Source: Cercis canadensis (taxonomy: Eukaryota; Streptophyta; Magnoliopsida; Fabales; Fabaceae). Taken from it: DNA of 64,000 nucleotides. Every line of letters begins with the position of its first letter. The first letter of the stretch is position 1. Below the pieces are notes generated by a model. It worked only from the letters and a program-made list of their open reading frames with translations, was not told the origin of the DNA and did not search any database. The stretch lies in NCBI GenBank assembly GCA_003255065.1, contig QAOA01005223.1, forward strand, positions 39,687 through 103,686, given 5' to 3'. Made by a program: the position numbers and the translations under genes. Shown one piece after another: positions 34,906 to 48,753 of the stretch.

Positions 34906-35449
34906 AAAAGATGCAAGATAATATATAAAAATACAAACTAAACTAGCTGGCCAGAAGTCAAACAATCAATTATGTCATACTGGCGACTAGAGTTGTTTTA
35001 CTTAATCACGCCATCGATTTCTAGAAATTATAGACTTTTCATATAGAATGAAATCAAGTGTGTTTTGGTCTTATCAAAGAATTAATTTACAGATCAAATC
35101 AATTCCATAATTTTGGGGCTCCAAACATATTTATTAATTTGCAAAATATATAATTAATGTAAAACTATACAATAGTTTAAGTGAATGATTGTGGAGATTA
35201 GTCATACATATGATATTTGAATTTGATTGCTTTTTTATTAACTAGTAGTTTCAAAATAAAATAGTCATTGTCACACTATTTAATGATGGCATAGAGATTC
35301 AAACACTTCCTCCGAATTATTTTGACTTCTCACTACTAAACTTTACTTAATAACATCAAAATCTATCATATTACTATCAAAACAGAAAACATTAAATAAT
35401 AAAAATGCATATGATCATTCAACGGTCTAAGTGAAAGATTAGATTACAA

Positions 35450-37190
35450 GTGATATGTAAATTATTCTTAAAACATGTGAATTATGTTCTCAAACCCAGA
35501 ATTAAAAAAAAAAAAAAAAGGATCAATGAGCAATATACCAATTTCAATATTCTGCTTTGTCCCTCTTATCTATTGCTGTCTTCTTTGCTTTTAGATTATT
35601 GAATTGTTACTTAATTTATTTCGATATTCTTTTCTACCAGCCTTGTTCAACTCCAAGTGTGCAAACAACCTTATTACCCCAAATGAGAATCGGTTTCAAT
35701 TTATACCTGACTTTTGGGCTTGGGCTCCATGAGAAACCTCCTTAGAAATATTGTTTACTTAGTAAAATGTCCACCATTGCCTTGTTCTGCCTTACCCTTC
35801 TCCTTTTTTCACACACACAAACAAAAGTAGAATACATATGAGTTGGGAATGTATATTACTATTTCTCTTTTTCTTAATCAAGGACTGTTATCATGATGTA
35901 GAAGAAACAGAACCAGCAGTTGTCACAGTTGTTGCTACAACTGCTGAAACGGCTCATTTTTTCTTTTTCTTGCCATGCTACTGCTCATTATACCTAATGC
36001 TTTAATTTGAAACTTATTAAGTGTTTTAGGTAGCAATTAATTAAATTCTAGAATGCTACTCAAGAATTGAATTTTTTAAGGATATCCCTAGCTAGCAATA
36101 TTGTATTTTGTCCATGGTAAAATCTAATAGTTTGTGAATGATCTAGTGTTTTAAAAACTAGACCGGATCAAGCAGTTTGACAGGTCCAGCCAGTGATGGT
36201 ATAGATTTCAGTTTGGTTAGAGGGGGGGGGGGGGGTCAAATTGGGTGAAAAGTGCTTTAAACCGGTGTGAATTGGTACCAGTTTTAGATAATCGGATAGT
36301 TCACTAAATTTTTTTTAACTCCCTTCCTTTAAAGGATAAAATGTTTGTACCACCAAATTAATGCTTCTTTTTTGAATGAATTTGTATTATAACTTATTTA
36401 GTCTCATTTAGATTGTATAATAAGTAAATATTGACCATAAGAAATTTCAAACCCTCATTCTAAAAAAGAAAAAAAGCATCTGCCAATAGGCCAACTTTAA
36501 TTTTATTATCAAATTTGTATCAAAATATATTTATTATAACTTAGGTTTACAATAAGTACATTAAATATTATATTCACATAAAAATTATATTTATGCCATT
36601 ATCCGGTCCGACCCTTTGGTCTAACAGGTTGGATGGATTCAACCGGTGCTCATCCGACAATTTGCTCACCATTTTGAAAAACATTGAGTTTATCTGAATG
36701 GGAAAACTCTAGTCAAATATCAAGCTATTTACTGCCACCTAAAATACTACTTCACTCAATAGTAAAACAATGGTTGTTGGGTGTAATTTGTCAAAGCCAG
36801 CAGCATGGCTTTACCACCGAATTCTAACTTCAACTTTGTCAAACTAGATTTTTCTTGTAGTGCATAAATAACCAATAGCAATGCTAGCATGTGTGAGAGT
36901 GTGAGAGTCTATGGTACATGATCCACCGCCAGTAAATTCAAGCAACAGAGAGCGTGCCAAAAAAAAATTTAAAAAGTAATTTTTTTAGCATGCTTTTTAT
37001 ATTGTGACACTATTCTTTAAAAATGATGATCGTAGGATAGAAAGCACGTAACATTAATAGTTTATAAATAATATTATATAATATTTTTGGAAAAATAAAA
37101 TTAATATATATTTTTTAGTTGTCATAATTTCATCTTACAGTTGTAGTGTTAAATCAACAAAGTATAATATATATTGTCTGATAGTCAATG
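35450..37190. repeat. Block U, unit 2
   Basis: Matches 12,640-14,540 of unit 1, with a local replacement around 35,637-35,825. Contains the second MITE-like element. No gene seen. The preceding 34,906-35,449 holds a weak block-X relative (35,165-35,440) and otherwise nothing recognised. Confidence 0.7.
36144..36687. mobile_element. MITE-like element in block U, copy 2
   Basis: Copy of 13,178-13,762 with the same end words and a 14-G run at 36,222-36,235. Confidence 0.4.
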
Positions 37191-37856
37191 TGAAATTTAA
37201 GGTGGCTACAGACAAGAAGTTTGGAAGTCATAGAGTCATTAATATATATTCATTTACAATTATAGTGTTAGATCATTGACATATAAACATAACACAAAGA
37301 ACACATTAGTTTAGATGAAGTTAAGGTTTTAAGTTGCGTTTCCCATTTCTCCAATTCTTCGACTAAAAAATATAATTTTTTCTAATTTTAGGAAAAAAGA
37401 AATTGACATACTTTTTCTATGGTTTCTAAAAAAAAATGTATATATCAATTAAGCAATATACAAATTGCATGTGACTCAGTACTGCTTAGCTATCATTGAT
37501 ATGGATGTCACAATAGTATAAAAATACAATAAAATATAATCCATGTAAAAAATATAATAAAATATATATAGGAGGTTTCTCACATACTAAGAAGATATGT
37601 GATACCTCTATAATGTGGCAATATAACAAATACTAATCTAGAAGTATTTAATCTCGGCTATTTATTTTTAACAGTCAAGATTAATAGATTTTCATATCAA
37701 TGGTTCTCATACTATTACGTTAGGAAAATATCACATACCTCCATGATATGGTAGAATCCTCCTAAAATATAATCCACACATCCATCAAGTTTAGTCTTCT
37801 AAAGTTACAAACATATATGTAGACATAATTTTGATAACATCTTTTTTTTTTTTATC

Positions 37857-39358
37857 TTAAATAAAATTTCTCTTGAGAACAACAAAAAATTCCTTCCGGG
37901 ACTGGTAGCTTGAATCTGTAAAGATGGAGGATTCTGACAGTTTACTCTTAAATTGCTCAAAAATCTCATCCACAATATCACCACCAAAATGTTCCCTCAC
38001 TATTCCTTCCCATGCAGCTCTGCAGTGTAAAAAAACTGCATTGACGTTCACCTCATTCCTTTGCCGAACAATGGATTCCATTTTCTCAATACTATAATTC
38101 CCATTAGTCTCAATCAACAACTTCAGCTCTTCTGGTGTTGGAAAGTAAAGAGGCAAGTTGAAAGAATTTACCAGATCATCACTGACTATGCCCTTCATTG
38201 AAATAAAACAAAAAAAATAAAATTATCAGATTAATGCCAAATGTGAACTCAAATTTGGAAATTTTGGCTTTGATCAATCAATAACAGATAATTTGGAAAC
38301 ATCTTAGAAGTTTCAATTACAGAAAAAACAATTTTATGAAATTTATCAACATTCTCATGGTTTTAAGAGCAACTTCTTAAATATTCAAAGCACACACTAC
38401 TTTATGACGTCTTCTGAAAACAAACTTTCAAAAGTCAACCATTACCAAGCAAGTAGAATTGGATCTTTTATAAATGAATGAAAGCTTCAAGAAGGTCATT
38501 ATCAAGTACCTTACTGGCCATATGCAGAAGAGTATCTCCCAATATATGAATAATAGCTGTGATTATATTCTTACAATTCAAGGTGATGCAAGGAATAAGA
38601 AGAGCCATGAGACCTCCTGGAACAAGCTCTAATGCTCTGGAATTCAGGAAGCCTGCCATGTCTTTCACAAACGTCGCTGAGTAGGCACTTGCAACTTCCT
38701 TTGTAGCAGTGGTAAGGTAAATTTTCCCTTTGTTAAATGCAGGAGAGCGTTTGTCTAGTATCTCTTTAGGCACCCTTGAAAGCCATTGAAGGGAATAAGA
38801 TGAGTGGACGAAATGAAGAGATGACCTGGGGAACAAGCGACCATGAAAAGAACCCGGCACGCCAGCTGCATAGTATGGCTTCTCAACTGGGAGGGAGTTA
38901 AAAAGTGTGTTGAAATCATTACCAACATGATCATTGAAAAACACCAGAAATTCAAGCTTATTGAAATCATATCCATTAGATTGCAATTTTAGATTTACGG
39001 ATTCTATTATGTTTTCAATAGCAATGAATGTATTAGGTCCTACTGAACAACCCAAATCTGCTATGTTAAAAGCACGTGAGGAATGTAAGGAAAGAGTTCC
39101 TATGTTTAAGTGATCAAGAATAGCCTCCTTGAGGATTTGTTTGGCCAAATCAATTCCCTTATGCTGCACCGAAAAAAAGAAAGAAGAGCTTCAATGCTGG
39201 CATAATCAGCAATCTATAAGTAATAGATCAGAATTGGTAAAGCGCTGAAATGAGATTAAGAATTAATGAAGTACCTGAGAGGAGGAATTTTGGGCATAGC
39301 TATATTCACCATCTCTATCATTCATGGGAAATTCTTCATATGCTTGCTTGCTTTCCAT
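37857..39358 (-). CDS. SABATH methyltransferase gene I3
   Basis: Group I member, 357 residues. Exons 39275-39358, 38510-39163 and 37857-38192, both introns phase 0 (111 and 317 bp). The N-terminal motif is MNDRDGEYSYA (Gly of MNG changed to Asp). SAM loop DLGCSVGPNT, FFNDHVGNDFN, GVPGSFHGRLFP and SSYSLQWLS, the last being the usual family form, unlike I1. Very similar to I1 elsewhere. No orphan 3b exon lies downstream; the sequence passes directly into block U of unit 2. A TATA-like element is conserved at 39,446-39,453. Predicted cytosolic carboxyl methyltransferase; substrate unknown. Confidence 0.92.
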
Positions 39359-39445
39359 CTCTGTGCTGTCTCTATAACTGTGGTTGTTAATAAGATTAAA
39401 CTATAAGAGTTATAAACTTTGCAATCTCAAACCAATGATCCTGTC

Positions 39446-39453
39446 TTATAATA
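39446..39453 (-). promoter_or_regulatory. Candidate TATA box of I3
   Basis: TATTATAA on the minus strand, 88 bp upstream of the start codon, as in I1, with the inverted CCAAT also kept. Confidence 0.4.
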
Positions 39454-40333
39454 CCCCAAATTTAAATTATTCCATAGAAAAGATACAAACACAAACAACA
39501 GCTGGCCAGCAGCACATGATTAGTTTAGAATAGTTTAAGTGAATGATTGAGGAGTTAGTCATACATATGATATTTAAATTTGATTGCTTTTCATTAACTG
39601 TTAGTATTCTCAAAATGAAATATTCTTGATCATATCATAATGGCACAGCGATTCAAACACTTGACTTTCTCCTAACTATTTAGACTTTTCACCACTAAAT
39701 CATATTTAATGACTTCAAAATTTATCATCTATATAATATTAATAATAGAGTACACAATGTGGAGCTGACAAGTGTTGCTATCAAGGTGACGACAAGTGGC
39801 AGGCTGTGAGAATTTCTTTCATTCAATGGTATTTAAAAAATAATATATAATATGAATTAAATGTGCTTTGTAAATAAAAAAACTGAAAAAAAATTAAAAT
39901 TTCTGGCATTAAATAACTTCCATAATTAGCACATGAATATCAATTTGAAATCAATGTCTTAATTGTCTTACATGTCAGAATGTATGTGGACTAAATCATA
40001 ACTAAATACATGTGCTAAAAATTAAATTAAATTAAATAAATCCGAAAATTAAAAGAAAAAACCTCCTAATAATTATGATGATAATCAACTAACAATTTTT
40101 ATTATGATAGTGTATGAGGTCAGAATTTTTATTACTAAATCTAATTGTTTTAAATAATTACAATTCAATTAATGCTATCACAATTACAATATTTTAAATG
40201 TAAAAAAAGGAATCATAATTAACAAATTGTATGATGAATTTTGGTTACATAATTCAAAATCATAAATAATTAATTGTAACCGAAAATTAGACATTGTGGA
40301 AAATTTTATTCAATTAATTTTGATTAATTAGAA

Positions 40334-41460
40334 TTGTCAAGTACTAGCCCAAATTTTAGCACCACAATAAATGTTAATTTGTCAATTATAATTCAAAAAT
40401 TAGGGTTTGGAGTTTGTGCCTCCATGAACCTGTATATATATTGCACTCCATATGAGGCTCACCCTTATTGGCTTACAAATTTGTTAACTATTTTGCTCCA
40501 TTTGAAGAAGCTCTCAGGTTTGCTCTTTCAAATTATTTTTTTGAAAACTATTGTTATATTCCACAATATCTATTCTATTATGCAACCGTTTTGCTCTTTC
40601 TGTATTCTTTATTCGCTCCATCTCCTCCATCCACAAAGGGAACAAGGTATGCTCTTCCTTTGTATTGTCTTTGTTGCTGTAATTTTGTTTCACAATATCT
40701 ATTTTATTTTAAGCTATCACTCAATTTCTTTATGTAATTTTTTTTCTATTTCATTATTCTTTTTTTTTTTTTTCCTCCTTAATCTCCAAATGCAACTAGG
40801 TATGCTCTTTTTTCAATCTTAATTTTTAATAGCATACAACAAGAAAAGATTTATGCCTCTGCCTGATGACCGTTCACCAGAAAGAGGCCAAAGTGTGGCT
40901 TACCCAGAGGCTATCTTGCTCGTCAATCCTGTGGAGCCAGAGTTCACAAAAGAGGTACCCGAGATTTTTTTTTTTTATGTTTTTCTCTCATTTTCTTCTT
41001 TTTAAGTTATTAATTTAAATTAAATTTGAAGATATATTTTGGGCTTGGGTTTGCATATAGTCCCAAGAAATACTGTAAGTATTGATTTTTCCGTTTTGTA
41101 ATATATATGTATTTGACTAGCGACTTGGAAAATTCTGGTAGCAAATCTAAAATTTGCATAATAGAATGATTTCTTAAATCACCATTTTCTTCCTTATGTG
41201 ACAAAAGCCTATTTTTTTTTCTTTTGCTATATTTATGTTTTTGCAAGCTTTATGATACATGGAACTATGGTGAAGGCACATGGTATGTTGTTCCCAAGTT
41301 CTTGCTGGATTATTTTTTTTCAATAATCTTATTACCTGAAAACTTCAATTGTTATTGTCTTTTAACTAGGGCACTCAATGATCTTTGTGAATCAAATAGA
41401 ATGATGAGGTTAATTATACAAGATGGAACCTATATGATAATTACGGTTGTTGTAATTTAG
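40334..41460 (+). other. Helitron interior with exon-like fragment
   Basis: Mostly AT-rich. 40,850-40,954 is GC-richer and open (MPLPDDRSPERGQSVAYPEA...), ending in GAG/GTACCC, which looks like an exon and donor. It may be a captured host gene piece. Not recognised. Confidence 0.35.
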
Positions 41461-42259
41461 ATTTTTTGTAGTCAATAAGAATGTGAGATTGTTAAAGTAA
41501 TGCTACAATGCCTTGGGTTTTTACAAAATACTATTTAATAAGCTCACTTTAAAAATTCTTGTGACATTGTGATTAATTAATTGGCAGGTGGATATTTTCT
41601 CCACTAACAAAAGAAAGCATGTTAACGGTGCCAATATTCTCAGTGTCCATGTGATCTTCTGTCTATACTTATTCATTGTTGAGCTTATCTCATTTAATGT
41701 ATATCATGGTTTAATGGCCTCTTAATTTCGATCTACAAAATTATAACTAATACGTTTGCTTTTTTGCACTGGAAAATTTTGGTTTTTGCCATTGTTGATA
41801 ATCAAAAGGTTGCAATATAAGTTCCTGGTTGCAAGAGGTCTCTTTGTTATTCTTTCCCTTTTGTTGGGGTAGGAGTGTTTGTGTAGAGGATCACTAAAAC
41901 AAATGAGTTATAATTTCTATCTAACATGGATTCATCAGATAAAATGTGGATTGTCTTTAATAGGATAAATGCCTATGACTCTTCTCCTTTGCAGTTTTCT
42001 CTTTGATGGGATTTTTTTTTTGTGGTTGTAAATTTGAGCTCCTTTTATTCTTATAGGCACTGAGATTTGCTATTCGAACATACTGAGAATATAAGTCTTC
42101 TTGGGAGGGATTAGAGAAAAGAGGCATGACAAGGAACTACACATGGGTAAATACTACCATCCAATATGAGCAAGTTTTTGAGTGGGTGTTCCTTGATCCA
42201 CCTTATATTAGTGGAAAGTAAAAACGAAGATAACTAAGTAGTAAGAATAAAAGAAAAAC

Positions 42260-43078
42260 ACTAGATTTCACTTTCTAAGCTTTTCAATATAATATAGTAG
42301 TAATTATACTACATATACATGGACTTAAGAAATGGATGTGCCATGACTTTAAATTTTTGTTAATATTGATTTCACAAAAGTTTTTACTTTGACATGTCTC
42401 TCTGTTATTTTGTTATTTATTTCTGGGCAGACCCTCTTAAAATCCATATGGTTAACAAGACAAAAATTGAAGGTAAATTTTCTCTCTTTTTTTCTAGCTA
42501 GATATATTGGGTACATCTATCTTTTTCAGTTCTTACAAATTATGGATAATGAAGATGTAAGTTTTATCTTTAATTTTAATCGAGGTATTTTTTTAGCATA
42601 GATTGAAAAGAGGGGTATTGGTGGAAGATTTTCATTTTTTCTTTATGAGAAGCTATCATTCTTATAATGCATGTACCATCACTTGATCTATTATATGAAA
42701 GCATGCCTGAAAAAACTCCATGACTAGAATAGCGATTTCACTTTCTAAGCTTTTTTGATATAATATAGTAGTAATTATACTACATATACATGGAATTAGA
42801 AATGCATGTGCCATGATTTTAGTTTTTTATTAGTATTGATATTACGAAAGTTCTTACTTTGACATGCCTATGCTATTTTGTTATTCATTTTGAGGCAGAC
42901 ACTCCTAAAATCTTTATGGTTACCAAGACAGAAATTGAAGGTTAATTTTCTCTATTTTTTCGAGCTAGATTTCATGGGTACATTTAATTGTCTTAGTTCT
43001 AGCACGCTTTGGATAATAAAGATGTAAATTTGAGTGATACTTACAATGAAGGTGTTTTTTTAGCATAGATTAAAAAGA
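42260..43078 (+). repeat. Tandem duplication with exon-like core in the Helitron
   Basis: About 350 bp at 42,260-42,610 recurs diverged at 42,730-43,078. Each copy has a short segment with an acceptor-like (GGGCAG or AGGCAG) and donor-like (GAAG/GTAAAT or GAAG/GTTAAT) border, coding for KIHMVNKTKIE and KIFMVTKTEIE respectively. The similar peptides suggest a duplicated exon of a captured gene. Unidentified. Confidence 0.45.
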
Positions 43079-43311
43079 TGTAGATGGGTGAAAGGTGGAA
43101 GGTAAAAGGAAAATGTGTTATTATGTGTTTTCTGATTTTTGTGCTATATTTCAGGTGTGGTATTATGTGTAATCTGATTTTAGTTTCTTATAGATCAAAG
43201 GAAAATGTGTTATTGGTACCTAATCATTTTTGTTTATATTTTTATTTTCCTTGCAATGATAATTTGTACAGTCCCTGGAGATCTTTGTCTTCCCTCTACT
43301 AATTATGATGG

Positions 43312-45454
43312 AATAGAGTACACAATGTGGAGTTGACAAGTGTCGCTATTAAGGTGACGACAAGTGGCATGCTATGGGAATTTCCTCCTATTAAAAGTAT
43401 TTAAAAAATAATTTATAATGTCAACTATATGTGTCTAAAAAATTAATATTAAGAAAAAAAAATTGATTACTAATGTCTTTAAATAACTTCCTTATTTATT
43501 ACATGAGAAGAAATTAAAACCAAAAAACGTCAGATTCCAAAATAGGTGCATGTAATTGATTGCTTGATTTGCAATCAGGAGTAGTAACCAAAATTATAAA
43601 GGTGGACTCTGAAAATCCTTCTTATAATTTCAATCACAATTAATTATGAATTTGAATTTTAAATTTGATATTTAGGGTTTGTATGTGTTGCCTCCTTTGC
43701 TCAAGAAATATAACCTGCTCTTTGGTCAGCTCTCTGTCTCTCAACGCTTCTTCTCCCTCTCCTATGTGCTGATGCAGCACTGTTACTCTTTCAAAGCTGC
43801 CAAAGAAGCTTTCACTCACGTAATATTCTTTCTCTGTTATTGAGTACTGGTCTAATTACATCTTTATTTAATTTGATTGTGTTATAGGGAAACCAATGGC
43901 TCCAAATTCATTTTGCTTGATGAATCAGAAAAACATATGGTCATGGATGATCAAGGTATGAGTTATTCACTTTGTGTTGTTCACTGTAGAAAAAAAAAAT
44001 AGGACATCTCTTCCCATGACTCTCTAAATTTCTTAATTTGCTTGTGCTTCTCTTTTTGCTTTTCCTCACAAACGTAAGTGGTTGATTTGAATCATCTATG
44101 CATCTCTTTGTGCTTTTCTTTACTCATTCATTTTTTGATGTTGGTTTGCAATGACTTTGAAGTTGATCAACCTTGAAAAGATTAATAAGGATGTGCAGGG
44201 GTGAAATATTCAGATGAAACGTCTATCGCTTTTTCATCTGTCTTCTTTCCTTGAGTTCACCTCAAATTTGAAATTTCTATGAGTTCTCTATCATTTGTTT
44301 TTCCTTTGCACTTGATGTAGGAAGCATAAAAGATAACCCACTTGCCAATCAAAAATACAAGTTTTCTTTTTTTGTTTGTTTGTTCAGTAATAGTTATTTT
44401 TTCAGTTTTGGGGCTAATTTTTGTTTTTTAAATCTGATGTTAATTTTCACCAATATGGTATTGCTATTTCAGACATTAGACACCTTCTGCAGCTTGATAT
44501 GCTAAGCAAGTGCAGATTTTATTCTTACACTGTAAGTAGAAGTTTGCTCCTCTAATTGGTGTTGAGGGAGAACTTGATTTACCTTGCACTGTTCATGTAT
44601 GTTTTCGGTTTAAAATAAATATGGTCATAAATTATGTATAAGATTATAGCATGAGGTGGTAAGAAATATATATGACGTCGATGTGGAAAGGATATAATGG
44701 TTGCTGATTGATATTTTTCCCAGTAGTTATCTAGCAAGGATTGATTTAGTGTTTTGAATTTGTTTTTTAACTGAAATTCCTACTTCTATCTGATTTTTCT
44801 TTCCTTGATTACAATGAAGTCAGTTGTCTGAAAAGTATGTCTACCCTAACCATGGAGCAGCAGATAATGTCTTGACTACCTCAGATGAAAACCAATCCTT
44901 TTTATTTGCTCAGATGCTTCATTGAAGAGAACACTTTCCAAATTGGAATTTTGTGGATCAATTGCTGTTGACAATGCTTCTTTAAATGTTTAATGGGATT
45001 ATATTTGATTACTTTTTCAACCATTAAAATGATGATACATTCCCATTGTCAAAGTTGAGATGGACTAAGGTTTCTATTCCCTATTTCTCTGCGCTTACAT
45101 GCACTTTCAATATCATTCAAGTGTAGATAATCATGTAGTTTAATAAGTCATTTGGTCAATATCATGATCATCGTTTCTTCATTTTCATTAGTATACTATC
45201 AATAGTTTCTTAGTGGCGATGCAATAAGAGTATAAGACTTATGTGTAACTACCATTCTGCTTTTGGGCACAATACTATGTGGAGCTGATATCAAGTAATC
45301 ATGTTTTATTTTGTTTGTTGAATGATTCTATTTAATTTTTCTTTTGTGCTTTCTATAATTAGCTTTTGCATTCTCTCTCTTATGCTTTCTGTAATATTTA
45401 AATAGCATATTAGCTAGAGATTTTTCTTAGGTTGAGCATCACGTTGTGTAGCCT
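43312..45454. other. Second Helitron left-end sequence and AT-rich interior
   Basis: Starts with the repeated left-end sequence. 43,690-43,820 (CTCTTTGGTCAGCTCTCTGT onward) is GC-richer and exon-like, ending CACTCACG before TAATATTC. No product recognised. Confidence 0.35.
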
Positions 45455-45638
45455 CCTTTATCAATGCATATTTTTTTTTGGTTTACACTCAAGTTATCCC
45501 CACACCCTTTGGATATAAGACTAATCTCCGTTCAGGACATGAGCAGTAATCGGTAAATCTCTCCTAACAAGTGTGACTCAAAGGATTCGAACTCATAACT
45601 TTTGGCCTAGAACGCCCAGGACCTTTATCAATGCATAT
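45455..45638 (-). mobile_element. SINE inside the Helitron region
   Basis: The 17-bp direct repeat CCTTTATCAATGCATAT lies at 45,455-45,471 and 45,622-45,638. The poly-T tail is at the left, so it reads on the minus strand. A B-box-like GAGTTCGAATCC is on the minus strand near 45,580. The body is about 150 bp. A different family from the block-Y SINE. Confidence 0.75.
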
Positions 45639-48232
45639 GAGCTAGAGATTTTGGTAAGTGTTTTTTTGAAATATCATTGGTACAATCTCAGTTTTCTGGC
45701 TTATATGGATATTGTATATTTTTATGTGTTTTTTCTACCTTCTACTATGTTTGTTGTAATCATGCTTTCAAGTTCCTGTTAACAATGAATGCTGATTGGT
45801 GTCTATATGGAGGTATATTGCAATTTCAAAAGGATACTTTTGTTAACAATTTCTCCATATGATTCCAATCTGATCAAGTGAAATATTAATAAGGATGTGC
45901 AAGGGTGAAAGATTCAGGTGAAATGTCTATCTCTTTTTCATCTGTCTTCTCTCCTTGAGTTCACCTCAAATTTAAAATTTCTATGAGTTCGCTCCTTGAG
46001 TGATGTTTTCCATCCTTATTTGAGATAATTGTGAAAGAAGCACATATTTCTATCTCTTACTTTTTTCGACACTCCAATTTCTTAGAAGTATGTGGAATTA
46101 TTTGGACTTTGGATTTTGCATACAAGCCTTTTGTGGATATGCATGTATAAAATTACGATGGACATAGCTATTAGGAACATAAGAATGAGAAGAGTGATGG
46201 TCTCTTCCTTTTTATGATGTATCATTTCCTTCTTTTGATTTTGTTACGGGGATTTTCCCCAAATTTTTACTATTATCAATGTATGTCTCCTTTTCTTTTT
46301 TTATTTTTGGTACTTTTGCTACAACTATAAATTTGATGGTTTTTTGGATTAGATAACTTTATATAATATCAATTTTTTGTTAGAAAATTGTTAGATAAAG
46401 ATATCTCCTGATTTCAAATAAAAAGAAAAAACAAACATAGCACTGGCCAAATCAAAAGAAGTAATATGGTTAATTGCTGCACCTCCATATAGACATATTT
46501 TTTTTTTTATGATTAACTGCATATATCCTCAGATCAAAAGAAGTATTCTTATTAACTGCTGGTCAAATGGTATGCTATTCCAAAGAAGCATATTTTTATG
46601 CTACTTATACAACTTTCTGAAGGTGCCCAATGTTGACAAGGTGTCACACATTGAAATACCCATACATTTACAATTTGAATGGAATTAGATAATTTTAGAA
46701 TTCAAATTTCAATAAATTTGAAATTATAACAAAAGTTAAACAATACTTTTTGGTCTTATTAATGATGCCATTGGGGCTTATCTTGCAGAATTTGTTTGTA
46801 ATGTAGAGTTATGGGGAATATCTCAAAGTGGCAAAGTCTATGTGCTTTTAAGCTAATCCAAAAAAATTACCCCTATTGCCTCTTTGCTTTGCGCTGGAAC
46901 ATTATGAACATCATGCATGAGTTGGAATGTTGCTTTAAGGCACACTTACAAATAGACTAATATGTGTAGCTCATGTTAGGTGGTGCTCTTAGTTTTGTTG
47001 CTTAAAAGCCCCGTTCCTAATAATAATAAAAAATGGCTTTCTTATTCTTGCAATACATTTTGAAGCTCAAAAAATAGACTTAATATTAACATCGTGTCAT
47101 AAATAATAAACTTAAAGGATTATCTTCATAATAAGAGCTAATGTAAAAAAAATAAAAATCACTTGAATCATGTAAAAGCTTAACAACCTAATAGGAAATT
47201 AAATCCCTTGACTCATGTAAAATGTTGGTCATTCATTGGGTTTTTTTTTTTTTTTGAAGGTAACATTTTCTATGAAGGGATATAATTTTGTAGTTGAAAT
47301 CTCAAGTGTCAAATGGCCCAACCATTTATTCTATTCAAAACCGAGGATTTATTGTTGAAACTATGGATCAAATATGCATGTGAATCTTAGGGTTTCAATA
47401 AACTATAGTATTTTGGATTATTATTAATGTATGCTAACCATGGTTTCAATAAACTGTATAATGTAATGTATGATTTTTTTTTTTTTTTTCAGATCAAGAT
47501 GGTCCATTGTAAAATCACTGGAAGAATTTCGAGCTTTTTTTTTTTTTACCTAATATTTTGGTTTTTATATTCTCTTTGACACTACTCTGTATGGTATATG
47601 TAATTTGGCCTGCAATGTTATAAGAAATATCTATTTATTATGACATAATTCTATATACATGTACTCTCTCTTAAATTTGAGATTTTTCTATATAATTCTT
47701 CATAATTGTTGGCGACCAAGAAGGAGAAGAAAACATAAATCACACACAAATTTCAGCTTAAATCTATACAAAATAGTAATAATAATTAGATGACAAAGGT
47801 ACTCTAATTAGGTTACAATTTCTCTATCGTATTTAAATATAAATAGGTTGGAATGAGTAGGAGTTGAGTATGATAATTGAGACAAAAAGGGAAAAGGAAC
47901 GAAAATCAAAATTAGAACTAGGTCTAGGTATAGTTTTTGGGGGAAAAAAATTAAATAACCTATAATACTAGAGAAAAGATTGGGGTTAGACCATAGGTAC
48001 AAGTTTCTTAAAGTTTTAATAGGACTATAATTTGGGTAACTAATAAACCAACCACAACGGGTGATTAAATAGGATATCCTATGACACTTGGAAAAAGGGT
48101 GGGATTACACCATGTGAACAAGTTTCCAAAATTCTTATAGGACTATAATTTGGATAATCACTAAAGTAACCTCAACGGATAATCCAATAGGATTTCCTAT
48201 TCTATGTCCCCCCCCGGGGCCGTACTACCCAG
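45639..48232. other. AT-rich Helitron interior without recognised gene
   Basis: Long AT-rich stretch up to the 3' hairpin. Open reading frames here are short and low complexity. I see no gene. Confidence 0.5.
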
Positions 48233-48753
48233 CCGCGCATCGCGCGGGGCCCAGTACTAGTTATATATATAATCTTGCAAGAGCAATTATAAGTGACAAA
48301 ACTAACTTCTAATTTTAGTATCATGTGGAGCTAGCATAAATTTTTTGGACAAAAAATCATTTGTTAAATTGGATTCTAATTATATGAAATGATTAAATAA
48401 TTTTATTCTATATGTTTATTCTTAAAAAATTGATGGTTATCTATACCATATATAAAAGTGCGGATGGACATAAACTTTTAAGGTGGTGTTTGGTACGAGT
48501 TATGTTTTAAGATTTCTAGAAAAATAAGATAGGAATAAAAAAATTTCATGTTTAGTGCAAGAGTTAAAAAATTGTCATGGCCANTTTCTTTTTTAATTAG
48601 TAATTCTCCCAAAATTAAACGCAGGCGGAGGCAACAACTAGGGTTCAAGAGATGTTAGACCATTCACTCATATGGCATGATTCAGAATTGGCATGATTAG
48701 TCCTCTCCACTTTTTTTGATGTCTTTTTTTTTTTCTTTTGAAATTAAACTAGT

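Larger units (their letters stand above)
14541..37190. repeat. Array unit 2 (gene II2 only)
   Basis: Block X (14,541-15,060), block Y (15,060-22,960, split by copia-2), orphan exon 3b-2, gene II2 (split by the gypsy element) and block U (about 35,450-37,190). Units 1 and 3 start with a group I gene; here it is missing. Block U runs straight into block X at 14,535-14,540, where TAGTCA is common to both. Confidence 0.75.
39728..48260 (+). mobile_element. Helitron region (two related Helitron ends)
   Basis: The left end TCTATATAATATTAATAATA follows a host A (39,727) inside block X. The right end has a hairpin CCGCGC-ATC-GCGCGG (48,233-48,247) 9 bases before the terminal CTAG (48,257-48,260), followed by T. 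A TC start, a hairpin near the 3' end, a CTRR end and insertion between A and T are Helitron marks. A second copy of the left-end sequence (AATAGAGTACACAATGTGG) is at about 43,312, so two related elements are nested or joined. The right flank is not block X, so 39,728 and 48,260 may belong to different insertions. No RepHel helicase is visible; non-autonomous. Confidence 0.7.

Noticed and set aside
40334..40822. 162-codon open frame in the Helitron region
   Set aside because: Phe/Leu-rich translation of AT-rich sequence, with no recognisable motif.
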